Source of the DNA: Streptomyces sp. NP160
Lineage (GTDB): Bacteria > Actinomycetota > Actinomycetes > Actinomycetales > Quadrisphaeraceae
Assembly: GCF_006335115.1 (NCBI RefSeq)
Contig: NZ_VDMJ01000031.1
Location: 1-64,000, forward strand
Reading direction: 5' to 3'
DNA length: 64,000 nucleotides
Shown: one piece after another, positions 1 to 7,753 of the stretch
How positions within the stretch are numbered: the first letter of the stretch is position 1
Layout: every line of letters starts with the position of its first letter
Position numbers and translations under genes: made by a program
Notes under the pieces: model-generated
What the model was told of the DNA's origin: nothing
Databases searched by the model: none
Seen by the model: only the letters and a program-made list of their open reading frames with translations

Positions 1-114
1 CTCGGCGGCGGCGGCGAGCACCACCAGCAGCGCCGCGACGGCGCAGCCGGTCACGAGCGCGCCCCGCCGCGCGGGCCGCGCGCTGGAGGGGGTGCCGGAC
101 AAGCTCCCAGACAA
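1..114 (-). CDS. N-terminal fragment of a predicted exported or membrane-anchored protein (runs off the window)
   Basis: Only the first 38 codons lie in the window. Read from a TTG at 114, the peptide starts with a short Ser/Arg/Pro-rich segment containing ARPARRG. It continues into a hydrophobic run of Ala, Leu and Val (roughly residues 20-36), which looks like a signal peptide or first membrane helix. A GAGG element lies about 6 nt before the TTG. A GTG at 118 in another frame gives an Arg-rich peptide without a hydrophobic core and is less likely. Function cannot be judged from this stub. The gene lies downstream of the thyA-dfrA-DUF1275 operon on the same strand, 50 nt after it. Confidence 0.4.
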   Translation of the reverse strand, partial: MSGSLSGTPSSARPARRGALVTGCAVAALLVVLAAAAE

Positions 115-164
115 GCACGTCCTCGCCCGAGCGGCCAGGGGCGGGGCTCGCGGCGCCCTCCCCC

Positions 165-857
165 TCAGCCGCGCTCGAGCCGCCGCGTCTCGACCACCAC
201 GAGCACCAGCACGGCCAGCAGGAGCGCGGTGCTCAGCCAGACCGCGCGCACCCCCCACGCGTCGGTGGCCAGGGCCCCGGCGAACGCCCCGACCACGAAG
301 GAGGCCAGCACCGCGGCGATGTCGCGGGCCTGGCGGCCGGTGCTGTCGGGGTCACCGCGGCGCCGCAGCACGGCGTAGGTCTTCTCCACGAAGCTGCGCA
401 GGTTGCCCGAGGCGAAGGTGGTCGCGTAGGTCAGGCCCCGCACCGACCTGAAGACGTTGAGCTGCATGGCGGCGGCGAAGGCCACGCCGGCCGAGGCGAC
501 GGACGTGGCGGTGGTGCCCGCGGGCGCACCGGGGACGAACCCCACCGCGACCAGCACCGCCACCTGCAGCAGCAGGACCGCCCGCACGGGTCGGCGCAGC
601 AGGCGCCGCCAGCGCGGGCCGCCGACCACCTCGGTGAGGAGCACCCCGGCGAGGAAGGCCAGGAGGCTGGGCACGTGGCCGAGGGCGCGGACCACGTCGC
701 CACCGGCAGCGGCGACGGCCAGCAGCACGACGTTGCCCGTCTGCGCCGCGGCGAGCACCCCGCCACGGGCGAGGTAGGTGTAGGCGTCGAGGAAGCCTCC
801 GGTCGCGGCGAGCAGCGAGGCCACGGCCAGGGACTCCGGCCGGCTGCGCAGGCCCAC
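165..857 (-). CDS. DUF1275 (YoaK-like) integral membrane protein
   Basis: The 230-residue protein opens with the family signature: GFLDAYTYLARGG at about residues 21-33, followed by AQTGNVVLL. About six hydrophobic segments follow. The family is widespread, membrane-embedded and of unproven function; a transport role is often guessed. The gene starts 7 nt after the dfrA stop, so it is probably the third gene of the thyA-dfrA operon. Nothing in the sequence links it directly to folate metabolism. Length matches the family's usual 200-240 residues. Confidence 0.85.
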   Translation of the reverse strand: MGLRSRPESLAVASLLAATGGFLDAYTYLARGGVLAAAQTGNVVLLAVAAAGGDVVRALGHVPSLLAFLAGVLLTEVVGGPRWRRLLRRPVRAVLLLQVAVLVAVGFVPGAPAGTTATSVASAGVAFAAAMQLNVFRSVRGLTYATTFASGNLRSFVEKTYAVLRRRGDPDSTGRQARDIAAVLASFVVGAFAGALATDAWGVRAVWLSTALLLAVLVLVVVETRRLERG

Positions 858-864
858 CGGGCCG

Positions 865-1416
865 TCAGCTCCGCTCGTACCAGGTGATGCGGTACCGGGT
901 GCCGTTCTCCGCGGTGGCCCACCCGCCGCCGTCCGGCTCGTGGCGCGACGGCACCCAGGTGGCCGGGTCGACCGCGGGGGCGAGCGCCAGCTGCTCGCGC
1001 TCCCCCGGGACCTCCACGTCGACCTCGGTCACCGCGAGCACGTCGAGGCGGCCCTCGGCCAGCGCGAGGGCGTACACCTGCGCGCCACCGATGACCCACA
1101 CCTCGCCGTCGGAACCCTCCCCCGGCTGCTTCGCGGCGTCCAGGGCCCCGCCCAGGGTGGTGGCGGTGACGGCGCCCGGCGCGGACCAGGCGGGGTCGCG
1201 GGTCAGCACCACGCAGCGCCGGCCCGGCAGCGGGCGCCAGCGCTCGGGCAGGGAGTCCCAGGTGGCGCGGCCCATGACCACGCCGTGGCCGCGCGTGGTG
1301 CGGCTGAAGTGCCTCATGTCCTCGGGGACGTCCCACGGGACGGCGCCGTCGGCGCCGATGACGCCGGTGCGGTCCTGCGCCCAGACGGCGCCGACCCTGC
1401 TGGCCGGGCCGGTCAC
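865..1416 (-). CDS. dfrA: Dihydrofolate reductase
   Basis: Reduces dihydrofolate to tetrahydrofolate with NADPH in the cytosol, regenerating the cofactor oxidised by the ThyA reaction. The 183-residue product carries the expected blocks: [20 protein letters not shown] at the N-terminus, PEDMRHF with the substrate-binding acidic residue, [20 protein letters not shown] (the conserved MGRxTW-PLPGR region), VVLTRD, and [15 protein letters not shown] (the GG-Y cofactor loop). The start overlaps the thyA stop by 4 nt (ATGA type), so the two are translationally coupled. Slightly longer than the usual 160 residues. The gene could also be named folA. Confidence 0.95.
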   Translation of the reverse strand: MTGPASRVGAVWAQDRTGVIGADGAVPWDVPEDMRHFSRTTRGHGVVMGRATWDSLPERWRPLPGRRCVVLTRDPAWSAPGAVTATTLGGALDAAKQPGEGSDGEVWVIGGAQVYALALAEGRLDVLAVTEVDVEVPGEREQLALAPAVDPATWVPSRHEPDGGGWATAENGTRYRITWYERS

Positions 1417-2252
1417 ACCGCCACCGGCGCCTTGATCGCGGGGTGGTGGGTGTAGCCGACCACCTCGACGTCCTCGTAGGCGTGCTCGAACAGCGGCGCG
1501 GGACGCAGGTGCAGCTGAGGGAAGGGGAACGGGTCGCGGGAGAGCTGCTCGCGGACCTGGTCGACGTGGTTGTCGTAGACGTGGCAGTCGCCGCCGGTCC
1601 AGATGAAGTCACCGACGCCCAGGCCCACCTCGGCGGCGACCATGTGCGTGAGCAGGGCGTAGCTGGCGATGTTGAACGGCACGCCCAGGAAGAGGTCGGC
1701 GCTGCGCTGGTACAGCTGGCAGGAGAGCCTGCCGTCGGCCACGTAGAACTGGAACAGGGCGTGGCACGGCGCCAGCGCCATCTTGTGCAGCTCGGCCACG
1801 TTCCACGCCGAGACGAGCATGCGGCGGGAGTCGGGGTCGCGCCGGAGGGTGTCGAGCACCTGCGCCAGCTGGTCCACGGTGCCGCCGTCGGGGGTGGGCC
1901 AGGAGCGCCACTGCACCCCGTAGACCGGACCGAGGTCCCCGTCGGGGGCCGCCCACTCGTCCCAGATGGTGACCCCGCGCTCCTGCAGCCAGCGGGCGTT
2001 GCCGTCACCGCGCAGGAACCACAGCAGCTCCAGCACGATCGAGCGCAGGTGCACGCGCTTGGTGGTGACCAGCGGGAAGCCCGCCGACAGGTCGTAGCGC
2101 AGCTGGGCGCCGAACACGCTGCGCGTGCCGGTGCCCGTCCTGTCGCTCTTGGCCGCGCCGTGGGCCATGACGTGCGCGAGGAGGTCCTCGTACTGCCGGT
2201 CGACGGGCCCGTCGCTCCGGTGGTCGGCGGGCGCGGGCTGCTCCGAGGTCAC
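1413..2252 (-). CDS. thyA: Thymidylate synthase (ThyA type)
   Basis: Methylates dUMP to dTMP using methylene-tetrahydrofolate, releasing dihydrofolate for the adjacent reductase. The 279-residue protein shows [14 protein letters not shown] near the N-terminus (dUMP phosphate-binding Arg), the catalytic Cys in [12 protein letters not shown] (Cys163), [20 protein letters not shown] and [12 protein letters not shown]. The start is GTG. No Shine-Dalgarno sequence precedes it, but a TAGCCT hexamer ends 6 nt upstream, suggesting a leaderless mRNA. First gene of the thyA-dfrA-DUF1275 operon, divergent from pcp. Confidence 0.96.
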   Translation of the reverse strand: MTSEQPAPADHRSDGPVDRQYEDLLAHVMAHGAAKSDRTGTGTRSVFGAQLRYDLSAGFPLVTTKRVHLRSIVLELLWFLRGDGNARWLQERGVTIWDEWAAPDGDLGPVYGVQWRSWPTPDGGTVDQLAQVLDTLRRDPDSRRMLVSAWNVAELHKMALAPCHALFQFYVADGRLSCQLYQRSADLFLGVPFNIASYALLTHMVAAEVGLGVGDFIWTGGDCHVYDNHVDQVREQLSRDPFPFPQLHLRPAPLFEHAYEDVEVVGYTHHPAIKAPVAV

Positions 2253-2258
2253 CGCGGA

Positions 2259-2264
2259 AGGCTA
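2259..2264 (-). promoter_or_regulatory. Candidate -10 hexamer of a leaderless thyA promoter
   Basis: On the minus strand TAGCCT is followed by six bases and then the thyA GTG. This spacing fits a -10 element whose transcript begins at or next to the start codon. No convincing -35 was found. The same arrangement recurs before many genes in this window, for example gabT (TAGCCT, 7 nt) and the HAD phosphatase (TAGTCT, 7 nt). Confidence 0.45.
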
Positions 2265-2317
2265 GACCGCGCGGGCGACACCCCGCCGCCGCCGCTCCGC
2301 CGTCGCCCCCTCCTCGA

Positions 2318-2370
2318 TGGCACGGGGTGGCCCTGTGCCAGACCTACTGGCGCAGGGCCACCCCGTGCCA
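2318..2370. repeat. Long inverted repeat between divergent thyA and pcp
   Basis: The 18-nt arm beginning TGGCACGGGG (2318-2335) is perfectly complementary to 2353-2370. The inner bases TGCCAG/CTGGCG extend the stem by six more pairs (one mismatch or wobble) around the 5-nt loop ACCTA. The hairpin is therefore about 24 bp. It lies between two genes that point away from each other, so it cannot end either gene. It is more likely an intergenic repeat element, an operator or a 5' leader structure of pcp. No U-run follows. Confidence 0.75.
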
Positions 2371-2420
2371 GTGCGGGAGTGGCGCAGATCCACCCAGCGC
2401 GGGCGGTGGAGCATGGAGGG

Positions 2421-3095
2421 GTGGACGTCTGCGCGACCCGCGTGCTGCTCACGGGCTTCGAGCCCTTCGCCGGCGACGAGGCCAACCCCTCCTGGCCCGC
2501 GGCGCAGCGGGCGGCGGAACTGCTCGCCGCAGCGCCTCCGCGCCAGCTCGCGGTGACCACCCGGCTGCTGCCGGTGGAGTTCGGGCGCAGCGCCGAGCTG
2601 CTGCGCGCCGCCGTCCGGGAGGTGCGCCCCGCCGTCGTCGTCTGCGCCGGTCTGGCCGGCGGCACCGACGCCGTGCGCGTCGAGCGGGTGGCGGTCAACC
2701 TCGACGACGCCCGCATCCCCGACGCCGCTGGCCGCCAGCCCGTGGACGTCCCCGCGGTGCCCGGGGGTCCCGCCGCCTGGTTCGCGACGCTGCCGGTGAA
2801 GGCGGCGGTCCGCGCCGTCGCCGAGGCCGGCGTCCCGGTGCAGCTCTCGGCGAGCGCGGGCGGGTTCGTCTGCAACCACGTCTTCGCCGCGCTGATGGAC
2901 CACCTCGAGACCGAGGACGACGACGAGCGCGCCCGCGGCGGCTTCGTCCACCTGCCGTGGGCGAGCGAGCTGCCCCACCCGCCGGGGGTGCCGCACCTGC
3001 CGCTGGAGCAGCTGGCGCAGGCGCTGACGGCCGTGGTCCGCGCCGCGCTCGACCACACGGACGACCTGCGCGTCCCCGGCGGCGCCCTGCACTGA
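2421..3095 (+). CDS. pcp: Pyrrolidone-carboxylate peptidase (pyroglutamyl peptidase I)
   Basis: Cytosolic cysteine peptidase (family C15) that removes N-terminal pyroglutamate from peptides. Read from GTG 2421 it has 224 residues. It begins with VLLTGFEPFAGDEANPSW and carries the triad of the family: Glu88 in VERVAVNLDDARIPD, Cys151 in SASAGGFVCNHVF, and His177 in FVHLPW. GGAGGG directly abuts this GTG; in-frame alternatives are GTG 2406 and GTG 2442, so the exact start is uncertain. Monocistronic, followed by a terminator-like hairpin and a convergent gene. Confidence 0.9.
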   Translation: MDVCATRVLLTGFEPFAGDEANPSWPAAQRAAELLAAAPPRQLAVTTRLLPVEFGRSAELLRAAVREVRPAVVVCAGLAGGTDAVRVERVAVNLDDARIPDAAGRQPVDVPAVPGGPAAWFATLPVKAAVRAVAEAGVPVQLSASAGGFVCNHVFAALMDHLETEDDDERARGGFVHLPWASELPHPPGVPHLPLEQLAQALTAVVRAALDHTDDLRVPGGALH

Positions 3096-3141
3096 CCCCG
3101 CCCCTGCCGCACCCTCTGCGGGACGTGCGACGGAGGCGGGG
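3096..3141. terminator. Terminator-like hairpin between convergent pcp and HlyC-type gene
   Basis: Arms 3096-3112 and 3125-3141 pair at 14 of 17 positions, with a 12-nt loop. The hairpin begins right after the pcp stop and ends just before the stop of the convergent membrane-protein gene, so it could serve both directions. There is no U-tract, as is common in high-GC actinobacteria. Confidence 0.55.
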
Positions 3142-3147
3142 TGGGGC

Positions 3148-4239
3148 TCAGCGGGCGGGCGAGGCCGCAGCGGTCCCGAGGGCCCGGCGCGACGGCGACG
3201 GCGACCCGCCGGCCCGCGCCGGCTCCGCCATGCGCACGGTCTCGGGGAAGAGCCGGCCGATGATGTCGCTCACCGTCACCACGCCCTGGGCTGCGGAGCC
3301 CTCCGCGCGCACCAGCACGAGCTGGTTGCTGGTGCGGCGCATCGCCGCCAGCGCCGTGCCGAGCGGGGTGTCGGGCGCCATCTCCAGCACGCCGGCCGCA
3401 CGCTCGGTGACGGGTGCGTCGTCCGGGAGCAGCAGCGTGTCCCGGACGTGGACCACGCGGCGGGGGACGCCGTCGTCGTCCTGCAGCAGCACGCGCAGGT
3501 GCTGGGAGTCGCGGCTGACCTCGCGGACCCGTCGCGCCGGGGCGTCGGCCGGCACCGCGGTGAGGGTGGGCCGCTCGGGCAGGAGGTCCGCCAGGACCAT
3601 CCGCTCCAGGTCGAGCGCGCCGGTGATCCGCGCCCGGTGGCTGGCGTCGAGCGCCCCCACGCTGGCGGAGTGCTCCACCAGCTGGCGCAGGTCGTCGGAG
3701 TTCGAGCTGTCCTGCTTCTCGTTGACCGGCTCCACGCCGATGCGGCGCAGCAGGGCGTTGGCCATCTCGTTCATGAGCAGCAGCGCCGGCCGGGTGGCCA
3801 GCATGAACGCCCGCATCGGCAGGGCCAGGAGCGTCGCCGAGGTCTCGGGGTGGGCGATCGCCCACGACTTCGGCGCCATCTCCCCCACCACGAGGTGCAG
3901 GAACGTCACCACGACGAGCGCGAGGACGAACGCCACCACGTCGGCCACCCAGTACGGCAGCCCGGCGGACTCCAGCAGCGGCGTGATGGCGTAGTGCACC
4001 GCGGGCTTGGTGATGGCGCCGAGCGCCAGGGTGCAGGCGGTGATGCCCAGCTGGCAGCCGGCCAGCACCACGGTGAGCTCGTTGGACGACCGCAGCGCCG
4101 CGCGCGCCGAGCGGGAGCGCTGGGCGGCGTCCTCCAGGCGGTACGGCTTGGAGGCGAGCATCGCGAACTCGACCGCCACGAAGAAGGCCGACAGCGCGAT
4201 GATGACGGCGGTCCAGCTGGTGACCTCGAGCCAGCTCAT
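3148..4239 (-). CDS. CNNM/DUF21-CBS membrane protein (hemolysin-like), lacking the CorC C-terminal domain
   Basis: The 363-residue protein has an N-terminal DUF21/CNNM transmembrane domain (about residues 1-180, with AMLASKPYRLEDAA and GCQLGITACTLALGAI) and then a CBS-domain pair (about 200-340). It stops shortly after the CBS pair and lacks the C-terminal CorC_HlyC domain found in its upstream partner. Family members are linked to magnesium or cobalt homeostasis, and the hemolysin name is historical. Its ATG overlaps the stop of the 469-residue paralogue by 4 nt, so the two are coupled and may form a heteromer. No toxin function should be inferred. Confidence 0.88.
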   Translation of the reverse strand: MSWLEVTSWTAVIIALSAFFVAVEFAMLASKPYRLEDAAQRSRSARAALRSSNELTVVLAGCQLGITACTLALGAITKPAVHYAITPLLESAGLPYWVADVVAFVLALVVVTFLHLVVGEMAPKSWAIAHPETSATLLALPMRAFMLATRPALLLMNEMANALLRRIGVEPVNEKQDSSNSDDLRQLVEHSASVGALDASHRARITGALDLERMVLADLLPERPTLTAVPADAPARRVREVSRDSQHLRVLLQDDDGVPRRVVHVRDTLLLPDDAPVTERAAGVLEMAPDTPLGTALAAMRRTSNQLVLVRAEGSAAQGVVTVSDIIGRLFPETVRMAEPARAGGSPSPSRRALGTAAASPAR

Positions 4240-5645
4240 GCGGGCACCTCCTCGGTGCGCCCGCCGGAGCGCTGGCCGGCGCGGTCACCGGCGGGTCCCC
4301 CGGCCAGCTCGACCCGCACGAGGCTCGGCACGTGGCGCTCGACCGCGAGCACCTCCATCCGCAGCACCCAGGGGGCGTCGGGCTCGTCCTCCAGCACTGC
4401 GCCGGGGTCGGGCGGCAGCTCGACCTCCACGCGGTCGCCGACGGCCGGCAGGGTCCCGTGGGCGTGGATGACGAGCCCGGCGAGGGTCTCGGCGTCCTGG
4501 TCGGGGAAGTCGTGGCCGAGCAGCCGCTCCACCTCGTCGAGCGGCTCCTGGCCGGAGACCTCCCAGACGTCGCCGGCTGCCCGCAGCGGGCGCGCGGGGA
4601 CGTCGGCGGGGTCGTCGTGCTCGTCGGTCAGCTCACCGACCACCTCCTCGGCGATGTCCTCCACCGACAGCACCCCGGCCAGGCCGCCGTGCTCGTCGAT
4701 GACGCAGGCCAGCTGCGCGCGGGTGGCCGCCATGGAGCGCAGCGCCACGGGCAGCGGGGTGCTGGTGGCCACGAGGTGCGGCGGGCGCGCCAGGTCGGCC
4801 GCGGTGCGCACGCCCGGGCCGGCGGCGAGCAGGTCGGTCAGGTGCACCACGCCGACGACGCCCTCGTCGTCGTCGACCACCGGGTAGCGGGAGTGGCCGG
4901 TGGCCATGAGCTGGCGCAGCTCGTCCACCGCGGTGGTGGCGCGCACGACGTCGGTGCGGGGCCGCGGGATCATCGCGTGCTCGGCGTCGCGCTCGGGGAA
5001 GTCGAGGATGCGGTCCAGCAGCACCGACAGCTCCGCGGGCAGGTCGCCGCTGTCGCGGGAGGCGCTGACGATGTGGTCGAGGTCGCGCGCGGTGGCGGTG
5101 GAGTCGACGTCGTGGACGGGCTCGATGCGCAGCAGGCGCAGCAGCGCGTTGGACGCGGCGTCGAAGACCGTGATCACCCAGCCGAACAGCGCCAGGTAGA
5201 CCCTGGTGGAGGACGCGAGCACCGTGGCGGTCTGCTCGGGGCGGGCGATGGCGTAGTTCTTGGGGAACAGCTCGCCCAGGAGCATCTGCACGAAGGTGGC
5301 GAGCAGCAGGCCCGCGACGGTGCCGATGGCCAGGCCGACGCCGGAGGGGACGCTGGCGACGCCCAGCAGCTGGGACACCGCCTGCCCGATGAGCGGCTCG
5401 GCCGTGTAGCCGACGAGGAGGCCGGTCACGGTGATCCCCAGCTGCGCGCCGGAGAGCATGAAGGAGGTGCGCCGGGTGATGTCGAGGGCCCGCGTCGCCG
5501 CGGCGTCGCCCTTCTCGGCCCGGGCGCGCAGCCGCGACCTGTCGACCGACATGTAGCCGAACTCCTGGGCCACGAAGTAGGCGGTGCCGGCGGTGATGAC
5601 GAGCACCACGACGAGCCCGGCGAGCAGGAGCAGCACGGCGCTCAC
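4236..5645 (-). CDS. CNNM/DUF21-CBS-CorC_HlyC membrane protein
   Basis: A 469-residue full-length member: DUF21 membrane domain (about 1-190, with VAQEFGYMSVDRSRL and SGAQLGITVTGLLVGY), two CBS domains (about 210-335, ending in GVLSVEDIAEEVVGE), and a C-terminal CorC_HlyC domain (about 350-440, with GDTWEV-like and LAGLVIHAHGTLP segments). The family is associated with divalent-cation export or homeostasis at the plasma membrane. First gene of a two-gene operon with its shorter paralogue. The 148-nt upstream gap probably holds the promoter, but I could not assign elements with confidence. Confidence 0.9.
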   Translation of the reverse strand: MSAVLLLLAGLVVVLVITAGTAYFVAQEFGYMSVDRSRLRARAEKGDAAATRALDITRRTSFMLSGAQLGITVTGLLVGYTAEPLIGQAVSQLLGVASVPSGVGLAIGTVAGLLLATFVQMLLGELFPKNYAIARPEQTATVLASSTRVYLALFGWVITVFDAASNALLRLLRIEPVHDVDSTATARDLDHIVSASRDSGDLPAELSVLLDRILDFPERDAEHAMIPRPRTDVVRATTAVDELRQLMATGHSRYPVVDDDEGVVGVVHLTDLLAAGPGVRTAADLARPPHLVATSTPLPVALRSMAATRAQLACVIDEHGGLAGVLSVEDIAEEVVGELTDEHDDPADVPARPLRAAGDVWEVSGQEPLDEVERLLGHDFPDQDAETLAGLVIHAHGTLPAVGDRVEVELPPDPGAVLEDEPDAPWVLRMEVLAVERHVPSLVRVELAGGPAGDRAGQRSGGRTEEVPA

Positions 5646-5793
5646 CGCTCACCACCCGCCCTCAGGGAGGTGGGGCGGGGACTTCGAGGCTCCTTGGGGG
5701 ACCTCGGGGAGCGATCGCGCGAGGCGGTCATGACCTTCCGTGGGGGCTCGGGCGGCGTCCGTGGTGGGCGCCGCGGGAGCGCTCCATGGTGCC

Positions 5794-6498
5794 TCAGGCG
5801 GGCAGCACCCGCACGCCGTGATCGTCTCCCACCAGGCGGACGCCGGACAGGTCGACCACGATCGCGTCCGCAGCGGCCGCCTGCAGGTCCCCCACGCGGT
5901 GCGTGGAGGCGACCGCCAGCGTCGCGGCGCCGGCGGCCCGCCCGGCGGTGATGCCGGCGGGGGCGTCCTCCACCACGAGGCAGCGCGCCGGGTCCACCCC
6001 GAGCCGTTGCGCGGCGAGCAGGTAGGGGGCCGGGTCGGGCTTGCCGCGCTCGACGTCGGTGGCCGTCACGACGACGGCGGGCGCCGGCAGCCCCGTCGCC
6101 CCGATGCGCGCGGTCGCCAGCGGGCGGGTGCAGGAGGTGGCGATGGCCACCCGCCCGGCCGGCAGCGCCGCGAGCGCCTCGCGGGCGCCGGGCAGGACGA
6201 CGATGCCGTCGGTGTCGGCCACCTCGATGTCGTCGATGCGCTGCACGGCCGAGGCGCGCCGCTCCTCGGGCAGGAGCATGGCGACGATCTGGGCCGACGG
6301 GATGCCGTGCTTGCCGGCGAGCAGCGCCGGGTCGACGCCCTCCTCCTGCGCCCAGCGGAACCAGGAGCGCACCACCACCGGACCGGAGTCGATCAGCGTG
6401 CCGTCCATGTCGAACAGCACGGCGTCGAAGGTCCGTCCGGTGAGGGTCTCCAGGCCGAGGGGCAGGCCCTCGGGCGCGGGCAGGGGCTCGGTGTCCAC
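5794..6498 (-). CDS. HAD-family phosphatase (beta-phosphoglucomutase/sugar-phosphatase-like)
   Basis: A 234-residue HAD hydrolase. Motif I is FDMDGTLIDSGP, with nucleophile and general acid Asp. Motif II is the Ser/Thr in ATSCTRP. Motif III is the Lys in ERGKPDPAPYLLAAQRLG. Motif IV is VVEDAPAGITAGRAAG. The KPDP and EDA-GI pattern is typical of the sugar-phosphatase, phosphoglycolate phosphatase and beta-phosphoglucomutase branch; the substrate cannot be fixed. I chose the GTG at 6498 because a TAGTCT hexamer lies 7 nt upstream (leaderless pattern) and the protein then has normal length. The divergent neighbour starts only 19 nt away. Confidence 0.85.
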   Translation of the reverse strand: MDTEPLPAPEGLPLGLETLTGRTFDAVLFDMDGTLIDSGPVVVRSWFRWAQEEGVDPALLAGKHGIPSAQIVAMLLPEERRASAVQRIDDIEVADTDGIVVLPGAREALAALPAGRVAIATSCTRPLATARIGATGLPAPAVVVTATDVERGKPDPAPYLLAAQRLGVDPARCLVVEDAPAGITAGRAAGAATLAVASTHRVGDLQAAAADAIVVDLSGVRLVGDDHGVRVLPA

Positions 6499-6505
6499 GG
6501 CGGGC

Positions 6506-6511
6506 AGACTA
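6506..6511 (-). promoter_or_regulatory. Candidate -10 hexamer of a leaderless HAD phosphatase promoter
   Basis: TAGTCT on the minus strand ends 7 nt before the GTG at 6498, matching the spacing seen at thyA and gabT. The whole divergent gap is 19 nt, so two normal leader-containing promoters do not fit in it. Confidence 0.4.
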
Positions 6512-6517
6512 GAGGGG

Positions 6518-7741
6518 GTGAGCACCCACGCCGGTCCGCCCGCCCGCGCAGGGTCACCGGCCGTGGCCGCTCCGCGGCGTGCGCGCCTCGTGGGCGTCGA
6601 CGCGGCCCGCGGCCTGGCCCTGCTGGGGATGATGGGCACGCACCTGGTCTCCCGCACCACCGCCGACGGCGGCGTCAGCTGGGTGTACGAGGTGTTCAGC
6701 GGCCGCGCGTCGGCGCTGTTCGCGGTGCTGGCGGGGGTGGGCCTGGCGCTGGCCACCGGTCGCACCGACCCCCCGCGCGGCCTGGAGCTGCGGGCCGCGC
6801 GCGCCGGGGTGCTGGCCCGGGCCGGGGTGGTCGGGGCCGTCGGCCTGCTCGTGGGCCTGGCGCCCGGCTACATCTACGTGATCCTCGTCTACTACGCCCT
6901 GCTCTTCGCCGTCGGTGCGCTGTTCGTGGGGCTGCGCGTCCGCGCCCTGGCGGTGGCGGGCGGGCTGTGGCTGCTGGTCGGCCCCGTGGTGGCCAGGCTG
7001 GTGCGCCCGCTGGTGTCCGGCCCCGGTGGTGCGCCGACCTACGACGTCCCGGACCCGGCCTCGCTGCTGCACCCGCTGGAGCTGCTCGCGGGGCTGCTCG
7101 TGACGGGCGTCTACCCGGTGCTGACGTGGACCGGCTACCTGCTGGTGGGGATGGCCGTGGGCCGGCTGCCGCTGCAGCGCGCGGCGGTGGCGGGGTGGCT
7201 GCTGGCCACCGGTGCGGTGGTGGCCGTCGCGGCGCCGCTGGCGTCGGCGGCGGCGCTGGGCGCCGCCGGTGGCGAGCGGGCGCTCCAGGGCCAGGCACCG
7301 CCGTCGTGGGGCGTCACCGACCTGCCGCTGGCGCTGGACACCTTCCTGCCCGGCGCCACGCCGACGACGACGTGGGCCTGGCTGCTGGTCGACACCCCCC
7401 ACTCCGCCACCCCGTTCGACCTCGCCGGCACCACCGGCAGCGCGCTCGCCGTGCTGGGCGCCGCGCTGCTCGTGGGGAGGGCCGTGCCGTGGCTGCTGGC
7501 GCCGCTGGCGGGAGCGGGCGCCATGACGCTGACGCTGTACTCGCTGCACGTGGTGACCTCCCGCCCGACCGGCGAGGTGCTCGGCGGGGAGGCGGCCTGG
7601 CTGTTCCACGCCGCCGCCGCGGTGGTCATCGGCCTCGCGGTGCGCGAGGCGGGGGTGCGCGGACCGCTGGAGGCCGTGGCCGCCCGCGCCACGCGCGCCG
7701 CCCGCGCCGCGGTCCTGCGCCGCTCCCCCACCCCTCCGTGA
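6518..7741 (+). CDS. Multi-pass membrane protein, HGSNAT/DUF418-type acyltransferase-like
   Basis: The 407-residue protein begins with a short cytoplasmic tail, then VGVDAARGLALLGMMGTHL. This is the opening motif of the DUF1624/HGSNAT-catalytic and DUF418 membrane acyltransferase-like families. FSGRASALFAVLAGVGLAL follows. About ten hydrophobic helices are visible, and the C-terminal part has TLTLYSLHVV, as in DUF418. Substrate unknown; acetylation of a cell-envelope sugar is one possibility by family analogy. The GTG at 6518 is preceded by AGAGGGG, a possible Shine-Dalgarno site. It ends at a bidirectional hairpin facing the anti-sigma gene. Confidence 0.75.
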   Translation: MSTHAGPPARAGSPAVAAPRRARLVGVDAARGLALLGMMGTHLVSRTTADGGVSWVYEVFSGRASALFAVLAGVGLALATGRTDPPRGLELRAARAGVLARAGVVGAVGLLVGLAPGYIYVILVYYALLFAVGALFVGLRVRALAVAGGLWLLVGPVVARLVRPLVSGPGGAPTYDVPDPASLLHPLELLAGLLVTGVYPVLTWTGYLLVGMAVGRLPLQRAAVAGWLLATGAVVAVAAPLASAAALGAAGGERALQGQAPPSWGVTDLPLALDTFLPGATPTTTWAWLLVDTPHSATPFDLAGTTGSALAVLGAALLVGRAVPWLLAPLAGAGAMTLTLYSLHVVTSRPTGEVLGGEAAWLFHAAAAVVIGLAVREAGVRGPLEAVAARATRAARAAVLRRSPTPP

Positions 7742-7753
7742 TCGCGGGGTGGG
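7727..7753. terminator. Compact bidirectional terminator between two convergent stop codons
   Basis: CCCACCCC (7727-7734) pairs with GGGGTGGG (7746-7753) around an 11-nt loop that contains the stop of the membrane protein. The anti-sigma stop begins at 7754. The position between two convergent stops supports termination of both transcripts. Confidence 0.55.

Noticed and set aside
3148-5645. Possible toxin genes because of the hemolysin-like label
   Set aside because: The proteins have the CNNM/CBS layout linked to metal homeostasis; no secretion or pore-forming features are seen.
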